Source of the DNA: Spartinivicinus poritis | GTDB lineage: Bacteria > Pseudomonadota > Gammaproteobacteria > Pseudomonadales > Zooshikellaceae | DNA length: 44,561 nt | Assembly: GCF_028858535.1 (NCBI RefSeq) | Contig: NZ_JAPMOU010000043.1 | Location: 1 to 44,561, forward strand | Direction: 5' to 3' | Shown: positions 1-8,372 of the stretch, piece by piece | Layout of the letters: each line of letters starts with the position of its first letter | How positions within the stretch are numbered: the first letter of the stretch is position 1 | Notes under the pieces: generated by a model | Told to the model about the DNA's origin: nothing | Databases searched by the model: none | Seen by the model: only the letters and a program-made list of their open reading frames with translations | Translations under genes and position numbers: made by a program

Positions 1-47
1 ATAAGAAAAATAACATTAAAAGCTTGTGCTCCAGGTGCTGGGCTGTT

Positions 48-302
48 TTAACAAGCTAATAAACAGGATTGGTATAACTCATCGACCACATACAAACCCT
101 TATACACCCCCTGTAGCCAGACCTCTAATTCAGCCCCAGTTTTTGGAAGTTGTATGGTTTGGTCACGGTTATCCAGCTCAATAGTTACTGCGTCGGATTT
201 AACGCCTGCCTCATCCTGTACAGTAAGTTTAATAAGGCGATCTGCAATTAGCTGGGTGATATCTTTGCGGTTAGCTAAAATTTTATAAATAAGCTTTTGC
301 AA
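48..302 (-). pseudogene. D: Truncated P2 gpD-like tail hub protein (N-terminal fragment)
   Basis: This 84-residue ORF looks like the start of the phage late-control/tail-hub protein D: 'DAVTIELDNRDQTIQLPKTG' and 'LEVWLQGVYKGLYVVDEL' are typical of the family N-terminus. In P2-like phages gpD is roughly 350-390 residues and forms the trimeric hub under the tail tube. Homology appears to stop after 'YVVDEL', and the last eight residues (YQSCLLAC) look unrelated. The rest of the gene is absent from bases 1-47. It follows gpX in the usual tail order. The break probably marks a deletion or the left prophage end. Identity is fairly sure; the cause of truncation is inferred. Confidence 0.7.
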
Positions 303-318
303 GTGTGAGAATTCCTGA

Positions 319-498
319 GTGTTTTATTTTATTGTTGCTGTGGCTGTAATTTTATGGGCTTTAGTTTGTATTCCAATTCGCAAAGCAAAGTTACATATAG
401 CCTTAGAACTGCTTTTAATATTTTTTGCATTTATTGTTATTGCAGCTGCCGCTTGGGTGCTTTTACTTGGAATAGCATTCAGCCTAAGCTCAGGCTAA
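319..498 (+). CDS. Small two-helix membrane protein (59 aa)
   Basis: A GTG-started ORF directly follows an in-frame TGA (316-318) and runs 59 codons to TAA. It encodes two hydrophobic stretches, about residues 1-17 and 27-52, joined by the short basic segment CIPIRKAK. That pattern suggests a small inner-membrane hairpin protein. It lies in the gap between the gpD fragment and gpX, opposite to the tail genes, and its stop overlaps the gpX stop. No convincing Shine-Dalgarno sequence precedes the GTG. The family is unknown; superinfection exclusion is one possible role for such cargo, but nothing here proves it. Confidence 0.4.
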   Translation: MFYFIVAVAVILWALVCIPIRKAKLHIALELLLIFFAFIVIAAAAWVLLLGIAFSLSSG

Positions 499-698
499 TC
501 CCAAAGCGTAATCCGCTGTAAATTTTCTTCTGCCCGAATTGTTGGCAACTCAATCACCAGCCCAGCAGGCAATAAAGCCCCGTGATTAGCTAAGCCTGGG
601 TTGGCTGCTAATACAGCACCTAATGTACTGATATCACCTTGATAATATCGGTGACAAATGGCGTCGAGCATGTCGTTTTGTTGGGTGATATATTTCAT
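495..698 (-). CDS. X: Tail protein X (P2 gpX-like, LysM-type)
   Basis: This 67-residue protein matches the P2 gpX family in length and motif layout: 'DMLDAICHRYYQGD', then 'VLAANPGLA', then 'LPAGLVIELP'. These are LysM-like features. gpX is a small tail/baseplate component. It stands between gpU and gpD as in many P2-like tails, but here about 1.5 kb of cargo (800-2180) separates it from gpU. The start codon has no strong Shine-Dalgarno sequence, so expression probably depends on readthrough from upstream. Confidence 0.85.
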   Translation of the reverse strand: MKYITQQNDMLDAICHRYYQGDISTLGAVLAANPGLANHGALLPAGLVIELPTIRAEENLQRITLWD

Positions 699-799
699 AT
701 AGCTATCTATTGAATTAAGGTATTTTTTGGTGCAATAAGCTTGTTAATGTACTATTTTGTAAATAGTTTATGATTTAATCCATTGATTTTGAGATAAAT

Positions 800-1297
800 A
801 TGCGACTAGTAATAGCATTTACTATTTTTTTACTAAATGGGTGCTCTGATACTGATAGCTCAAAGCAGCTAGATATGAGTAAAACTAAATGCCAAAAGTC
901 TAATGCGAATCTGAAGAAAGATAAGGTTAACCAGAGTTTAGTTGGGTATTGGAAAGGCGAAAAAAAGCTACCTAATAATACTGAATATAGTTGGATAACA
1001 GACTTTCAATCTGATAAAAATTTTATCAGAAGATATAAATATAAGGTGAAAAGTGGCTTTGGACAAAGTGCTGATTTTGGAGTTTGGAGACTTAAAAATG
1101 GAAATTGTTGTGCATTAAAGTTTGTAAATGATATGAATCTACCTAAAGATAGCCATCCTTCTCCAGAACAAAGAGGCCATAGCTTTTCATATACATATAT
1201 TATTACTAGTCTATCAAGCGAAGAGTATACATATTGTGTTTACGAAACGGGTGAAACTATTAAAATGAAAAAAGTCCAAGATAGTATGGCCCTTTAG
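800..1297 (+). CDS. Predicted outer-envelope lipoprotein, prophage cargo
   Basis: This 165-residue protein begins with a lipoprotein signal: MRLVIAFTIFLLNGC, with a lipobox LLNGC and Cys15 as the probable acylated residue. The mature part is lysine-rich and polar, with 'VGYWKGEKKLPN' and 'FGVWRLKNG'; this resembles small beta-rich lipocalin-like lipoproteins, but I recognise no family. It is transcribed against the tail operon and inserted between gpU and gpX, the usual situation of a moron expressed in the lysogen. Base composition is more AT-rich than the tail genes. Function is unknown; surface modification of the lysogen is an inference. Confidence 0.65.
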   Translation: MRLVIAFTIFLLNGCSDTDSSKQLDMSKTKCQKSNANLKKDKVNQSLVGYWKGEKKLPNNTEYSWITDFQSDKNFIRRYKYKVKSGFGQSADFGVWRLKNGNCCALKFVNDMNLPKDSHPSPEQRGHSFSYTYIITSLSSEEYTYCVYETGETIKMKKVQDSMAL

Positions 1298-1328
1298 TTT
1301 TTTGCTTTGGTTTCAAAATAAGACTTGA

Positions 1329-2180
1329 CTATTTTTTAAGCCGAAACCTATGCGCAAATTGATTTTTATTTAAGGTAAAATCTATTTCAACATAAAAATT
1401 ATTATTGTATTTATATTTTTTGCTTAGATTCACTCTAGCAATATACTCTTTTCTATAATCTTCTTGTTTATCTTGACAGGCTATGATTCTACTAGATTCT
1501 TTGGGGGCTTGAATATAGACAAACAAATGCTCTAGCTTATTAATATTACACTTAGGGATATCCTCAATTGTTTCAAGTGTAGTCGTTTGTCCATTTTTTA
1601 ATTCTAAAAGAGAGATTTTTTTATAATGAAATGACATAGCTTCATAAGTATCAAACTTGACTCCGATTATATGAAACTCACTCCCAATCTTGCTAACCCT
1701 TGTAGTAAACGTGTGGCGACCAGGGTTAAGGACTCGAGCTTCTATATCAAAGGACGTTAATAAGCCTTGTCCCTTTACATTTAAAAGACCACTTTTACTC
1801 TCAACTATCCAGGTGCCTGCAATAGCTTTATTTTGATAAATTTCACACCCTTTAGTTAATCTTCTAAAACCTGTATCATTGCTCTCACCCGGAGGTATTA
1901 CTTTAACTTTTTCTTCAAGAGAATCAATTGTAACTAATACTTTGTTTATTAATGGAGGAATTGTAAATGTTACCTTATTCTGTTTGCTTAAATCAAAATC
2001 TAAATCAAGTGACTCTAAATATTTGCGATCTTGTATATCTTTAGGATCATACTCTTTTATTGAGTCACCAAGCTCAAAGATACTTCCCTTTTCAGGCTTA
2101 TCCCTTTTTACACACTCGATAGCTGCTATCGAGTAGTTACATACTATTAGCCATATTAATATACTAAATCTAAACACCAT
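1329..2180 (-). CDS. Secreted hypothetical protein, prophage cargo
   Basis: This 283-residue protein has a Sec-type signal peptide (hydrophobic residues about 4-20, cleavage near A-A-I-E) and a strong GGAGG ribosome site seven bases before ATG. The mature region is beta-rich and contains paired cysteines (CVKRD, KGCEIY, PKCNI, IACQD), suggesting a folded periplasmic or extracellular protein with disulfides. It converges with the lipoprotein at 800, with 31 bases between them, and both sit between gpU and gpX. Codon use is AT-rich compared with tail genes. I recognise no family. Confidence 0.6.
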   Translation of the reverse strand: MVFRFSILIWLIVCNYSIAAIECVKRDKPEKGSIFELGDSIKEYDPKDIQDRKYLESLDLDFDLSKQNKVTFTIPPLINKVLVTIDSLEEKVKVIPPGESNDTGFRRLTKGCEIYQNKAIAGTWIVESKSGLLNVKGQGLLTSFDIEARVLNPGRHTFTTRVSKIGSEFHIIGVKFDTYEAMSFHYKKISLLELKNGQTTTLETIEDIPKCNINKLEHLFVYIQAPKESSRIIACQDKQEDYRKEYIARVNLSKKYKYNNNFYVEIDFTLNKNQFAHRFRLKK

Positions 2181-2217
2181 TATTCCTCCAGCTTTTATAA
2201 AATATAGCCTATTTTAG

Positions 2218-2634
2218 TTATATATCTTCCCCATATTCAGATATCGCCAGGCTGCCTTTTATTTCCATGGGTGTGCCGTCCTCAAAAAAATAATTATCAT
2301 CCTGGTCAATTTGGTCTATAACCCATAATCCCAAATCCACACCACCCGAAGGTGAACCACCAACTAACCGTAGTGGCTCGCCTTTATCGGCTAGTTGCTT
2401 GAGCTTATCAAACCAGTAAAAGTCTTGTTTGATTTCTGGATAAACAGCAATATCTAACTTTTTAGTATTGGCATCCGGCCCATGGAATTGTTTTGCAGGT
2501 TTTCGTCCATAGCGATCTTTTTTCGCCCAGCGCCAGGACTGACTGGTTTTTAAGGTTTGATACTGCACGGTACTGACACTAAACATAAAATCCCCTAACG
2601 CCATCATGACCTGGTTAGGGATGTCATTAATCAT
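2218..2634 (-). CDS. U: Tail protein U (P2 gpU-like tail terminator)
   Basis: This 138-residue protein is a recognisable P2 gpU: 'VMMALGDFMFSVSTVQYQTL', 'SWRWAKKDRYGRKPAKQF' and a C-terminal 'MEIKGSLAISEYGED'. gpU caps the tail tube and sheath during tail assembly. Its ATG overlaps the end of the tape measure gene by 8 bases, as in P2 and relatives, which suggests translational coupling. Length is close to the P2 protein. After it the operon is interrupted by the 800-2180 cargo. Confidence 0.9.
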   Translation of the reverse strand: MINDIPNQVMMALGDFMFSVSTVQYQTLKTSQSWRWAKKDRYGRKPAKQFHGPDANTKKLDIAVYPEIKQDFYWFDKLKQLADKGEPLRLVGGSPSGGVDLGLWVIDQIDQDDNYFFEDGTPMEIKGSLAISEYGEDI

Positions 2635-5101
2635 GGAGATTGCCTCTTACGGAGCGTGCTTGTTTACGTTGGTGTTCATCTAAGGCTTTAGCGACTGCCC
2701 GGTTAATTTCTTCAGGGGTAGCATTAGGTTGTTTCACTTCAACGCTTACGTTGTATTGGTTGTGAGTTTGATTAACTCGACTGGCTTGGCCTGTTAATGG
2801 TGCAGCGCTGTTGGAAGATTGCATGGCCGGCGATTTTTCAATCACCTCCGCTGCATTATCTGACATCTGCTTTACTTTCTGGGTGACTTCTACCGATTTT
2901 TCATCATCACCAAACAGGCTATCCCAAGCTGCACCCAAGGTATCTTTAATCGCCATGATGGGACCAACGATAGTGTCTTGTATCCACTGCCAGGCTTGGC
3001 TAAATAGCGCTTTAATCGTTGCCCATAAACTACCAAACCACTCGGTTAAGGGTGCCCAGTTTTCCATTACCATGCCGAGCGGTGTAAAAGCTAATAAGCT
3101 TTTAAGGTATTCCCAACCTGTATTAAATACCGATTTAATGGATTCCCATAAACCACTAAAAAATTCACCGACTACTCCCCAGTCATCGATTAAATAGGCA
3201 GCCGTCGCAATTAAGCCACCAATTGCCATAATTACCAATCCAATCGGATTGGCCATCAGAGCTGTATTCCATAACCACTGGGCAGCCGTAACCGCTTTAG
3301 TTTTAGCGGCTAAGGCTAATTGAATCGCTCCGGTTCGAATGCTGGCCAGGTTCAAGGCATTTGTCGTGGCAATACCTGCCATATTGGCCACATTCCAAGC
3401 GAGCATCGCAACTCTGCAAGCCATGGTGGCCGTTTTAAAAGCCAGTAGTGCGCTTACACCGTATAATATAATCTCGGGCACGATAGGCACATTATCAATA
3501 AACCAAGCAACGGATTCAGCGAGTCGACCAAGTAATTCCACTGCAAAGCTCATGGCTGGGGCAAAAACTCTTCCTACAGAAATAGCTAAGTTATTAAACC
3601 GCTGCCCCATTAATGTAAAGTTAGGACCTCCTATTAAAATGGATTCTGCCATGGTCTCAGTGATTGCCATACCAGATTGCAAGTTTTTTTGCATGACACC
3701 AATGGTGTCGTCCAGCTCATCAATTTTAGGTAAGAATGTATCGATAAAGCCAACTGCTTCCTTTGAGCCAAAGGCTTTAAATATTTCAAGCTTTTCTACT
3801 TCATCAAGCTCGCCATATTCCTCCTTAATTTTGCGTAGAATATCCACGGCGGGTAATAAGCGGTTTTCTGCATCAAAAAAATTAAGCCCAAGTTTTTCAC
3901 TGGCTTTACCCGCTTTTTGAATAAAGCGGGCATATTTAGTGGCCGCCTCACCGCCTTCCATAGAAGCGGATAACATCCCTAATACCGAAAATTGTTCAGA
4001 GATAGAAGCGCCTGCCGCCGTCGCGGTAGCACCCAATGAACTTAACGCTTGTGAAACTTTCGAGCCATCGGTTTTAAACATTTGCACCGAGGATGAAATA
4101 CCGGCGCTAAGCATTTCTCCGAACTTAATATCTTTTTCTTCTTCGCTCAGGCTTTTCCAATCTTTAATATAACTGGCAGCAAACCCATCAAATTGCTTGC
4201 GATAAATGGCATAGCCTGAAGCAAAAAGACTGGTCATTTCCTCGGTACTGGATTTGGTTGCACCACCCGTTAACGCGGCTATTTTGGTAAACTCACCCAC
4301 GGCGGCATCCCCAAGTGAGGCAATGCCTGACTTAATGTCGTATGAGGCCCTAATAAATTCAGTTGTTGTGGTTTTTGACCACTGATTGGAATACTCCCTG
4401 GCTTTGGCTGCAATGATTTCCTGGCCTTTTTCATCAATACCCAGGGAACCTATTTCGCCCTTGGCAGATACCATATCACCATAAGCATCCGTGAGTTTTT
4501 TCACAGCAAAAACTGCAGCACCCACCTTGGCGGTATCACCCATTAATTTCGACTTTAAGTTACTATTACGTTCACGCAATTGTCCCATGCGCTCTTCAGC
4601 TCGGCGTACCCGTGCTAATCGTTGCTGCTGTTCTTCTAACTGCTGGTTGTAGCGGTCGGTCTGCTGGGTAATACGACGAGTGGCTTGGGCTAAGTTATTG
4701 GTAGAGACGCCAGCCTGCCGCAACTCACCTCGCATACACTGCAGCTCTTGCCGTTCACTTTGTTGCTGCTGTTGTAACTGTCTTACATGTCGGGTGGCCT
4801 CCTGCATGCGTCGGGTCAGCTGCCGGGTCGGATTGCTGGTACGATTAAACTGTTGTGCAATCCTTGCCGCATCCCGTTGTGCATCTGTTAACGCGGCAGC
4901 CGTTTGATTGGTCCGACGCCTTAACTCCCGAAAGTTATTGATGGCACTGCGCGTATTGCCCAGTCGATTTAATGCTTCACGACTATTGGTAATTTGCTGA
5001 TTAAAGCGATTTGTCCGCTGGGTAACCTGGCGCATAGGTGCACTGAGTTTATCCGCCAGTGCCATCACCAACTGCAGACGTGTCGTTGTATTACCAGACA
5101 T
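2627..5101 (-). CDS. T: Tail tape measure protein (P2 gpT-like, TP901 family)
   Basis: At 824 residues this is the longest tail gene and close to P2 gpT, so the predicted tail length is similar to P2. Residues 1-200 are Gln/Arg-rich coiled coil ('RRMQEATRHVRQLQQQQQSE'). Then comes the TP901-type core (about 200-520) and a hydrophobic region with several membrane-like helices (about 540-660: 'ILYGVSALLAFKTATMACRV', 'GLVIMAIGGLIATAAYLI'). The C-terminus is the charged 'AKALDEHQRKQARSVRGNLHD'. It measures tail length and may assist DNA passage through the inner membrane. It follows the E/E' chaperone pair, as expected. Confidence 0.93.
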   Translation of the reverse strand: MSGNTTTRLQLVMALADKLSAPMRQVTQRTNRFNQQITNSREALNRLGNTRSAINNFRELRRRTNQTAAALTDAQRDAARIAQQFNRTSNPTRQLTRRMQEATRHVRQLQQQQQSERQELQCMRGELRQAGVSTNNLAQATRRITQQTDRYNQQLEEQQQRLARVRRAEERMGQLRERNSNLKSKLMGDTAKVGAAVFAVKKLTDAYGDMVSAKGEIGSLGIDEKGQEIIAAKAREYSNQWSKTTTTEFIRASYDIKSGIASLGDAAVGEFTKIAALTGGATKSSTEEMTSLFASGYAIYRKQFDGFAASYIKDWKSLSEEEKDIKFGEMLSAGISSSVQMFKTDGSKVSQALSSLGATATAAGASISEQFSVLGMLSASMEGGEAATKYARFIQKAGKASEKLGLNFFDAENRLLPAVDILRKIKEEYGELDEVEKLEIFKAFGSKEAVGFIDTFLPKIDELDDTIGVMQKNLQSGMAITETMAESILIGGPNFTLMGQRFNNLAISVGRVFAPAMSFAVELLGRLAESVAWFIDNVPIVPEIILYGVSALLAFKTATMACRVAMLAWNVANMAGIATTNALNLASIRTGAIQLALAAKTKAVTAAQWLWNTALMANPIGLVIMAIGGLIATAAYLIDDWGVVGEFFSGLWESIKSVFNTGWEYLKSLLAFTPLGMVMENWAPLTEWFGSLWATIKALFSQAWQWIQDTIVGPIMAIKDTLGAAWDSLFGDDEKSVEVTQKVKQMSDNAAEVIEKSPAMQSSNSAAPLTGQASRVNQTHNQYNVSVEVKQPNATPEEINRAVAKALDEHQRKQARSVRGNLHD

Positions 5102-5119
5102 AAATGTAAATTAGCTTGA

Positions 5120-5263
5120 TTAGGAAGTGAGTTGCGCGTTAATAGCGGTTTGACGTTCTACGGCAAGAGCGTGCCAGTGCATCAATTCGGTTAAAGACAT
5201 GTCAGCTGTAGTTTGGATATCCCAACCTTGGAACACCATAAAACAATCAGCCTCAATAGCCAT
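5120..5263 (-). CDS. E': Tail assembly chaperone E' (P2 GpE-type), probably made by -1 frameshift
   Basis: This 47-codon ORF was found by reading the gap between gpE and the tape measure. It has the small GpE-family signature: hydrophobic-W ('CFMVFQGWDI'), then 'MSLTELMHWHALAVER', comparable to the 'MSLxELMxWRxxA' of P2 relatives. Its ATG overlaps the gpE stop (TAATG). The frame is also open upstream through a slippery T-TTT-TTC in gpE, so an E-E' fusion of about 138 residues can be made, as in P2. Such chaperone pairs coat the tape measure protein during tail assembly. Confidence 0.8.
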   Translation of the reverse strand: MAIEADCFMVFQGWDIQTTADMSLTELMHWHALAVERQTAINAQLTS

Positions 5264-5535
5264 TACATCGCTGGGTATTGAGTCGAGTCCATGAAAAAAA
5301 GGGTGACTTCCGACGCAATGTTACCCAAATCCACCAGGCTTAATTCATCCACTTCATTAGCCGTTAGTTCACAAATACGCGGTAATAATATTCGCAGGCT
5401 GCTAACATCCTGCTGGATCACATCCATTAATTTAAGGCGGCGTAGTTCACCGGCGCGCGGTTCTCGTAAGGTGACTTGATCAATGGTGGTGTCACCTCGT
5501 TTAATGGGTGACGTTAAGGTAATGGTTGTTGTCAT
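5263..5535 (-). CDS. E: Tail assembly protein E (P2 gpE / Mu gp41 family)
   Basis: This 90-residue protein matches the phage tail assembly protein family: 'ITLTSPIKRGDTTIDQVTLR', 'EPRAGELRRLKLMDV', 'ISELTAN'-like segment 'ICELTANEVDELSLVDL'. It lies between the tube protein FII and the tape measure, the fixed position of tail assembly chaperones. The zero frame ends nine codons after a T-TTT-TTC slippery heptamer (5299-5293), and the -1 frame continues into E'. So two products, E and E-E', are expected. Confidence 0.88.
   Translation of the reverse strand: MTTTITLTSPIKRGDTTIDQVTLREPRAGELRRLKLMDVIQQDVSSLRILLPRICELTANEVDELSLVDLGNIASEVTLFFMDSTQYPAM
5293..5299 (-). promoter_or_regulatory. Predicted -1 ribosomal frameshift site (T TTT TTC) in gpE
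   Basis: In the gpE zero frame the codons are CTT TTT TTC (L-F-F, residues 79-81). This contains the X XXY YYZ heptamer T-TTT-TTC. A one-base backward slip gives 'HGLDSIPSDV' and then enters E' in frame. P2 uses T-TTT-TTG at the same place. No other slippery run exists in this gene's 3' end. Confidence 0.75.
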
Positions 5536-5588
5536 GTGTTTTCCTTTATAGATAAACTAATAATTAAAGTTGAATTAACGATTGAAAA

Positions 5589-6095
5589 TTAAATACCCAA
5601 CGCCTCGCGAATCGCTTTAGTGCGATCCACACCGTTGATTTTGACTTCGTAGTTTTTCTTATCGATATAAATGAGCTGGTTATTATCCATTTCAAACTCA
5701 TACACATCGGCAACGATAGCGAATTTTAAGGTGGCTTCAGATTCGGGTTTAAATTCATTAAACTCCATGCTTTTCCAAAGCCCTTTGAGTTTCACCATAA
5801 TGGCTTTTATTTCGCCGTTCACATCCAATGAGCCGCGAATACGAAATTCTTCTTGTTTGCTTTCGGGCTGACCTAATAAATCAATGACCTTCGCGTTGTA
5901 ATCCGAGACGGTGACTTCTGCCTCTAACTTTTCCAGCTTATGTAAACTGCGTTCGATATCACCGGCCACGCCTGCCAAAGTAAAGTCACTGGTTTTATAG
6001 GCTACTTTCGGCAAAGTGATGGTGTTACAAATACCCACAAAGGATTCATCCTTAAAAAAGGCATTCATATCCGTCAAAATACTGGGGACACTCAT
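5589..6095 (-). CDS. FII: Major tail tube protein (P2 gpFII-like)
   Basis: This 168-residue protein has the length and features of the P2 tail tube protein: 'DMNAFFKDESFVGICNTITL', 'LPKVAYKTSDFTLAGVAGDIE' near the N-terminus and 'YEVKINGVDRTKAIREALGI' at the C-terminus. It polymerises into the inner tube of the contractile tail. It lies 15 bases downstream of the sheath gene, in canonical FI-FII order. Confidence 0.92.
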   Translation of the reverse strand: MSVPSILTDMNAFFKDESFVGICNTITLPKVAYKTSDFTLAGVAGDIERSLHKLEKLEAEVTVSDYNAKVIDLLGQPESKQEEFRIRGSLDVNGEIKAIMVKLKGLWKSMEFNEFKPESEATLKFAIVADVYEFEMDNNQLIYIDKKNYEVKINGVDRTKAIREALGI

Positions 6096-6110
6096 GGATT
6101 TAATTCCTTA

Positions 6111-7268
6111 TTAACTGGTAAAGACTTGTTCGTTGTAGGTTTTATTGATGTGTTGGCGGAAGGTTAAACGCTCAGCGATATCATAGAGCCCTAAATCATA
6201 ATCCCAAGTCACTTGGCCAGTACCAATATCCGCCAGGTTGAGCTCTTCATCTATCCAGCATTCACCACCCGAAATCACTTGCCGTGCTTTTAGTCGACGT
6301 AATAAGTTATTCACCCGTGCTTTGACTGCATCGACATAATCACGGGTAATATTGCGGTCCACCATTTCTTGGTGCGCATAAAGAATGGAGTCTCCGACAA
6401 TATAGCGTACCCGTTGATGTGGGAGCATGACGCCATTACAAAGACGGTTGCCGTATAAATACCAGCCGCCTTGCTGATTCACGATGGTTGCGACATTTTC
6501 CGAGTTATAAAGATTGGCTTTGCTTGTACGGGAACCAATGGCATGATCCACTTTCTCAGACGTGCCCGTAATACCATAGATTTTACGGTTAGACGGCGAA
6601 TGCCAATACCCCTCACTAAAATCCACCCGGACAATATGGCCTGCAATAGTGGCTGAGGCTTTACGGGTGACTTTTTTCTTCGCGGCTGGGTCTAATATTT
6701 TAATCCCACCGTTAACAAAAAAAGCTTCTTTGAATTTGTCCGCCATTTGAATGACATTGCTATAGCCTGACTCATCACCATCAATAATGGGAATGGCATT
6801 GAGGTTTTTAGCTTCAGTCTCCATTGAGGCAGCCACATCATACAAATGGGAAAATTCAGGCACAATCATTAAGCGAGGTCTAACCCCAAGTAATGCTTCA
6901 GCAATACGCAAGGCTTTTAAGCCGGTATAAATGCCCGTGTCATTATCGACCGTACCAATAATAGTGGCTAACTCTTCTTCTGTGGGTTCTGCTTGGTTTT
7001 TAGGCTCAGGCACCCGAACCACAACAACCACCGCGCCAGACTGGCGGTAAATATCTTGCAGTGCGGCACGCAGTGTGCCTGTTTTACCCGCTTTTTCAAT
7101 TAACTTATCACTGGCTACTAATACTGGCGTATTAAGTGGAAATATTTTTTCCTCTGCATCATCAGCCGTGGCAATTAAGCCAATGGTGCTGGCTGATAAA
7201 ATACGAATAGGTTTAACCGGGTCATCCAGCAAATACTGTTCGACACCGTGTAGATAGTCGGTGGTCAT
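6111..7268 (-). CDS. FI: Tail sheath protein (P2 gpFI-like)
   Basis: This 385-residue protein is a clear contractile sheath subunit: N-terminal 'YLHGVEQYLLDDPVKPIR', the 'IIGTVDNDTGIYTGLKAL' segment, and C-terminal 'DLGLYDIAERLTFRQHINKT'. Size is near P2 gpFI (about 396). It forms the contracting outer tail tube and shows that the phage is a myovirus, despite its lambda-type head genes. It is preceded by the fibre gene and followed by the tube gene. Confidence 0.93.
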   Translation of the reverse strand: MTTDYLHGVEQYLLDDPVKPIRILSASTIGLIATADDAEEKIFPLNTPVLVASDKLIEKAGKTGTLRAALQDIYRQSGAVVVVVRVPEPKNQAEPTEEELATIIGTVDNDTGIYTGLKALRIAEALLGVRPRLMIVPEFSHLYDVAASMETEAKNLNAIPIIDGDESGYSNVIQMADKFKEAFFVNGGIKILDPAAKKKVTRKASATIAGHIVRVDFSEGYWHSPSNRKIYGITGTSEKVDHAIGSRTSKANLYNSENVATIVNQQGGWYLYGNRLCNGVMLPHQRVRYIVGDSILYAHQEMVDRNITRDYVDAVKARVNNLLRRLKARQVISGGECWIDEELNLADIGTGQVTWDYDLGLYDIAERLTFRQHINKTYNEQVFTS

Positions 7269-7318
7269 GATTGTCTCTCTATAGTGAAAGGTGTTTACAA
7301 AAGGTGGCTGTAATCGAG

Positions 7319-8371
7319 TTAAGGAGCAGTAGGCTCATAAGTAATGGTAGTTTCGAGGGACAGTATGCAGGTAATATCACCTTTATTTAGTTCGATGGCA
7401 TTACCCACCCGCATTGAATCGATGGTGATGGTGGTATAAATAATATTATTAAAAGTGAGGGCTAAAATGACATTGCCATGTCTATCGGTATAAATATTGG
7501 GTGAGAAATTACCCTTTTTATTCACATTGATAAGCTTATTGGCACTGCCATAACAATACCCCACAAACATTGCATCAATTTCTTTGCCGCCCCCAAAAGA
7601 GTACCCTTTAGCATGAAACCAAAACATACTGTCAATAGGCTTATTAATATTAAATGGCGTAACAAAATGACAAGTCACATTAACATCTGTTTCTAAATCA
7701 GTGGTAGGAAAATCACCGTTAGAATAAGGACCGCTGGTAGGCGAATGGACACTGGTCTGTACAATCACTCCTTGCACCAGGCCATGCCGAATACTGCCAA
7801 TTTCACCTGGTTTCCCAGTATAAAGCTTCTCTTTATCATAAACAGCTTGCTTAACATATTGCGGGTGAGGGTGATCCGCTTCTAAATGAGTTTTCCACTT
7901 ATCATCGACATACTGTCGTGAAGCTAATACAATCGCTGGATCAATTTTTAACTCAACGGTTGAGGTATTACTAAGCTCAAGAATTACCCGTACATATAAA
8001 CTACTACCACTACCTTGAGCAAGGGTGGGTTTATAGGTTTTTGGGTATTTGCCGACAATAATTAAATTATCATCCTCATCATATAAACCAAATTCCGTGA
8101 TATAAAAATTGCCATCTTCCTCTGAAATGACCGTTTCAGCCACTAGCCAGTTATGATTTTCTGGATGCTGAAAAATACTGTTAATCGGCCCTTCCCATTT
8201 TTCACGCACAAGTGATGTGTCGTTTTCTTTGGGATCTGTTACTTTTCCACCGTCCTCGCCACCATCACCCACTTTTAAGGTAGTTAATTTAACGGTTTTT
8301 CCCAACGCTTGGGCATTAATAATCCTGGCCTGCCCCTGTTCAGTGAGCAAGCTAAAATAATCTTGATTCAA
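7319..8371 (-). CDS. Tail fibre / tail-collar protein (gpH-like N-terminus)
   Basis: Residues 1-155 match the phage tail-collar fibre family (DUF3751): 'DYFSLLTEQGQARIINAQAL', 'LTTLKVGDGGEDGG', 'WLVAETVISEEDGNFYITEF' and 'YVRVILELSNTSTVELKIDP'. The remaining roughly 190 residues form a variable distal region with no domain I recognise. At 350 residues it is about half the length of P2 gpH, and no gpG-type fibre chaperone gene follows it. The fibre is therefore probably simple or truncated. It should contact the host receptor. It begins one base after the end of gpI. Confidence 0.85.
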   Translation of the reverse strand: MNQDYFSLLTEQGQARIINAQALGKTVKLTTLKVGDGGEDGGKVTDPKENDTSLVREKWEGPINSIFQHPENHNWLVAETVISEEDGNFYITEFGLYDEDDNLIIVGKYPKTYKPTLAQGSGSSLYVRVILELSNTSTVELKIDPAIVLASRQYVDDKWKTHLEADHPHPQYVKQAVYDKEKLYTGKPGEIGSIRHGLVQGVIVQTSVHSPTSGPYSNGDFPTTDLETDVNVTCHFVTPFNINKPIDSMFWFHAKGYSFGGGKEIDAMFVGYCYGSANKLINVNKKGNFSPNIYTDRHGNVILALTFNNIIYTTITIDSMRVGNAIELNKGDITCILSLETTITYEPTAP

Positions 8372-8372
8372 T

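Noticed and set aside
2811-4907. Long plus-strand ORFs inside the tape measure gene
   Set aside because: They are antisense shadows of a clear gene, with no ribosome sites or recognisable products.
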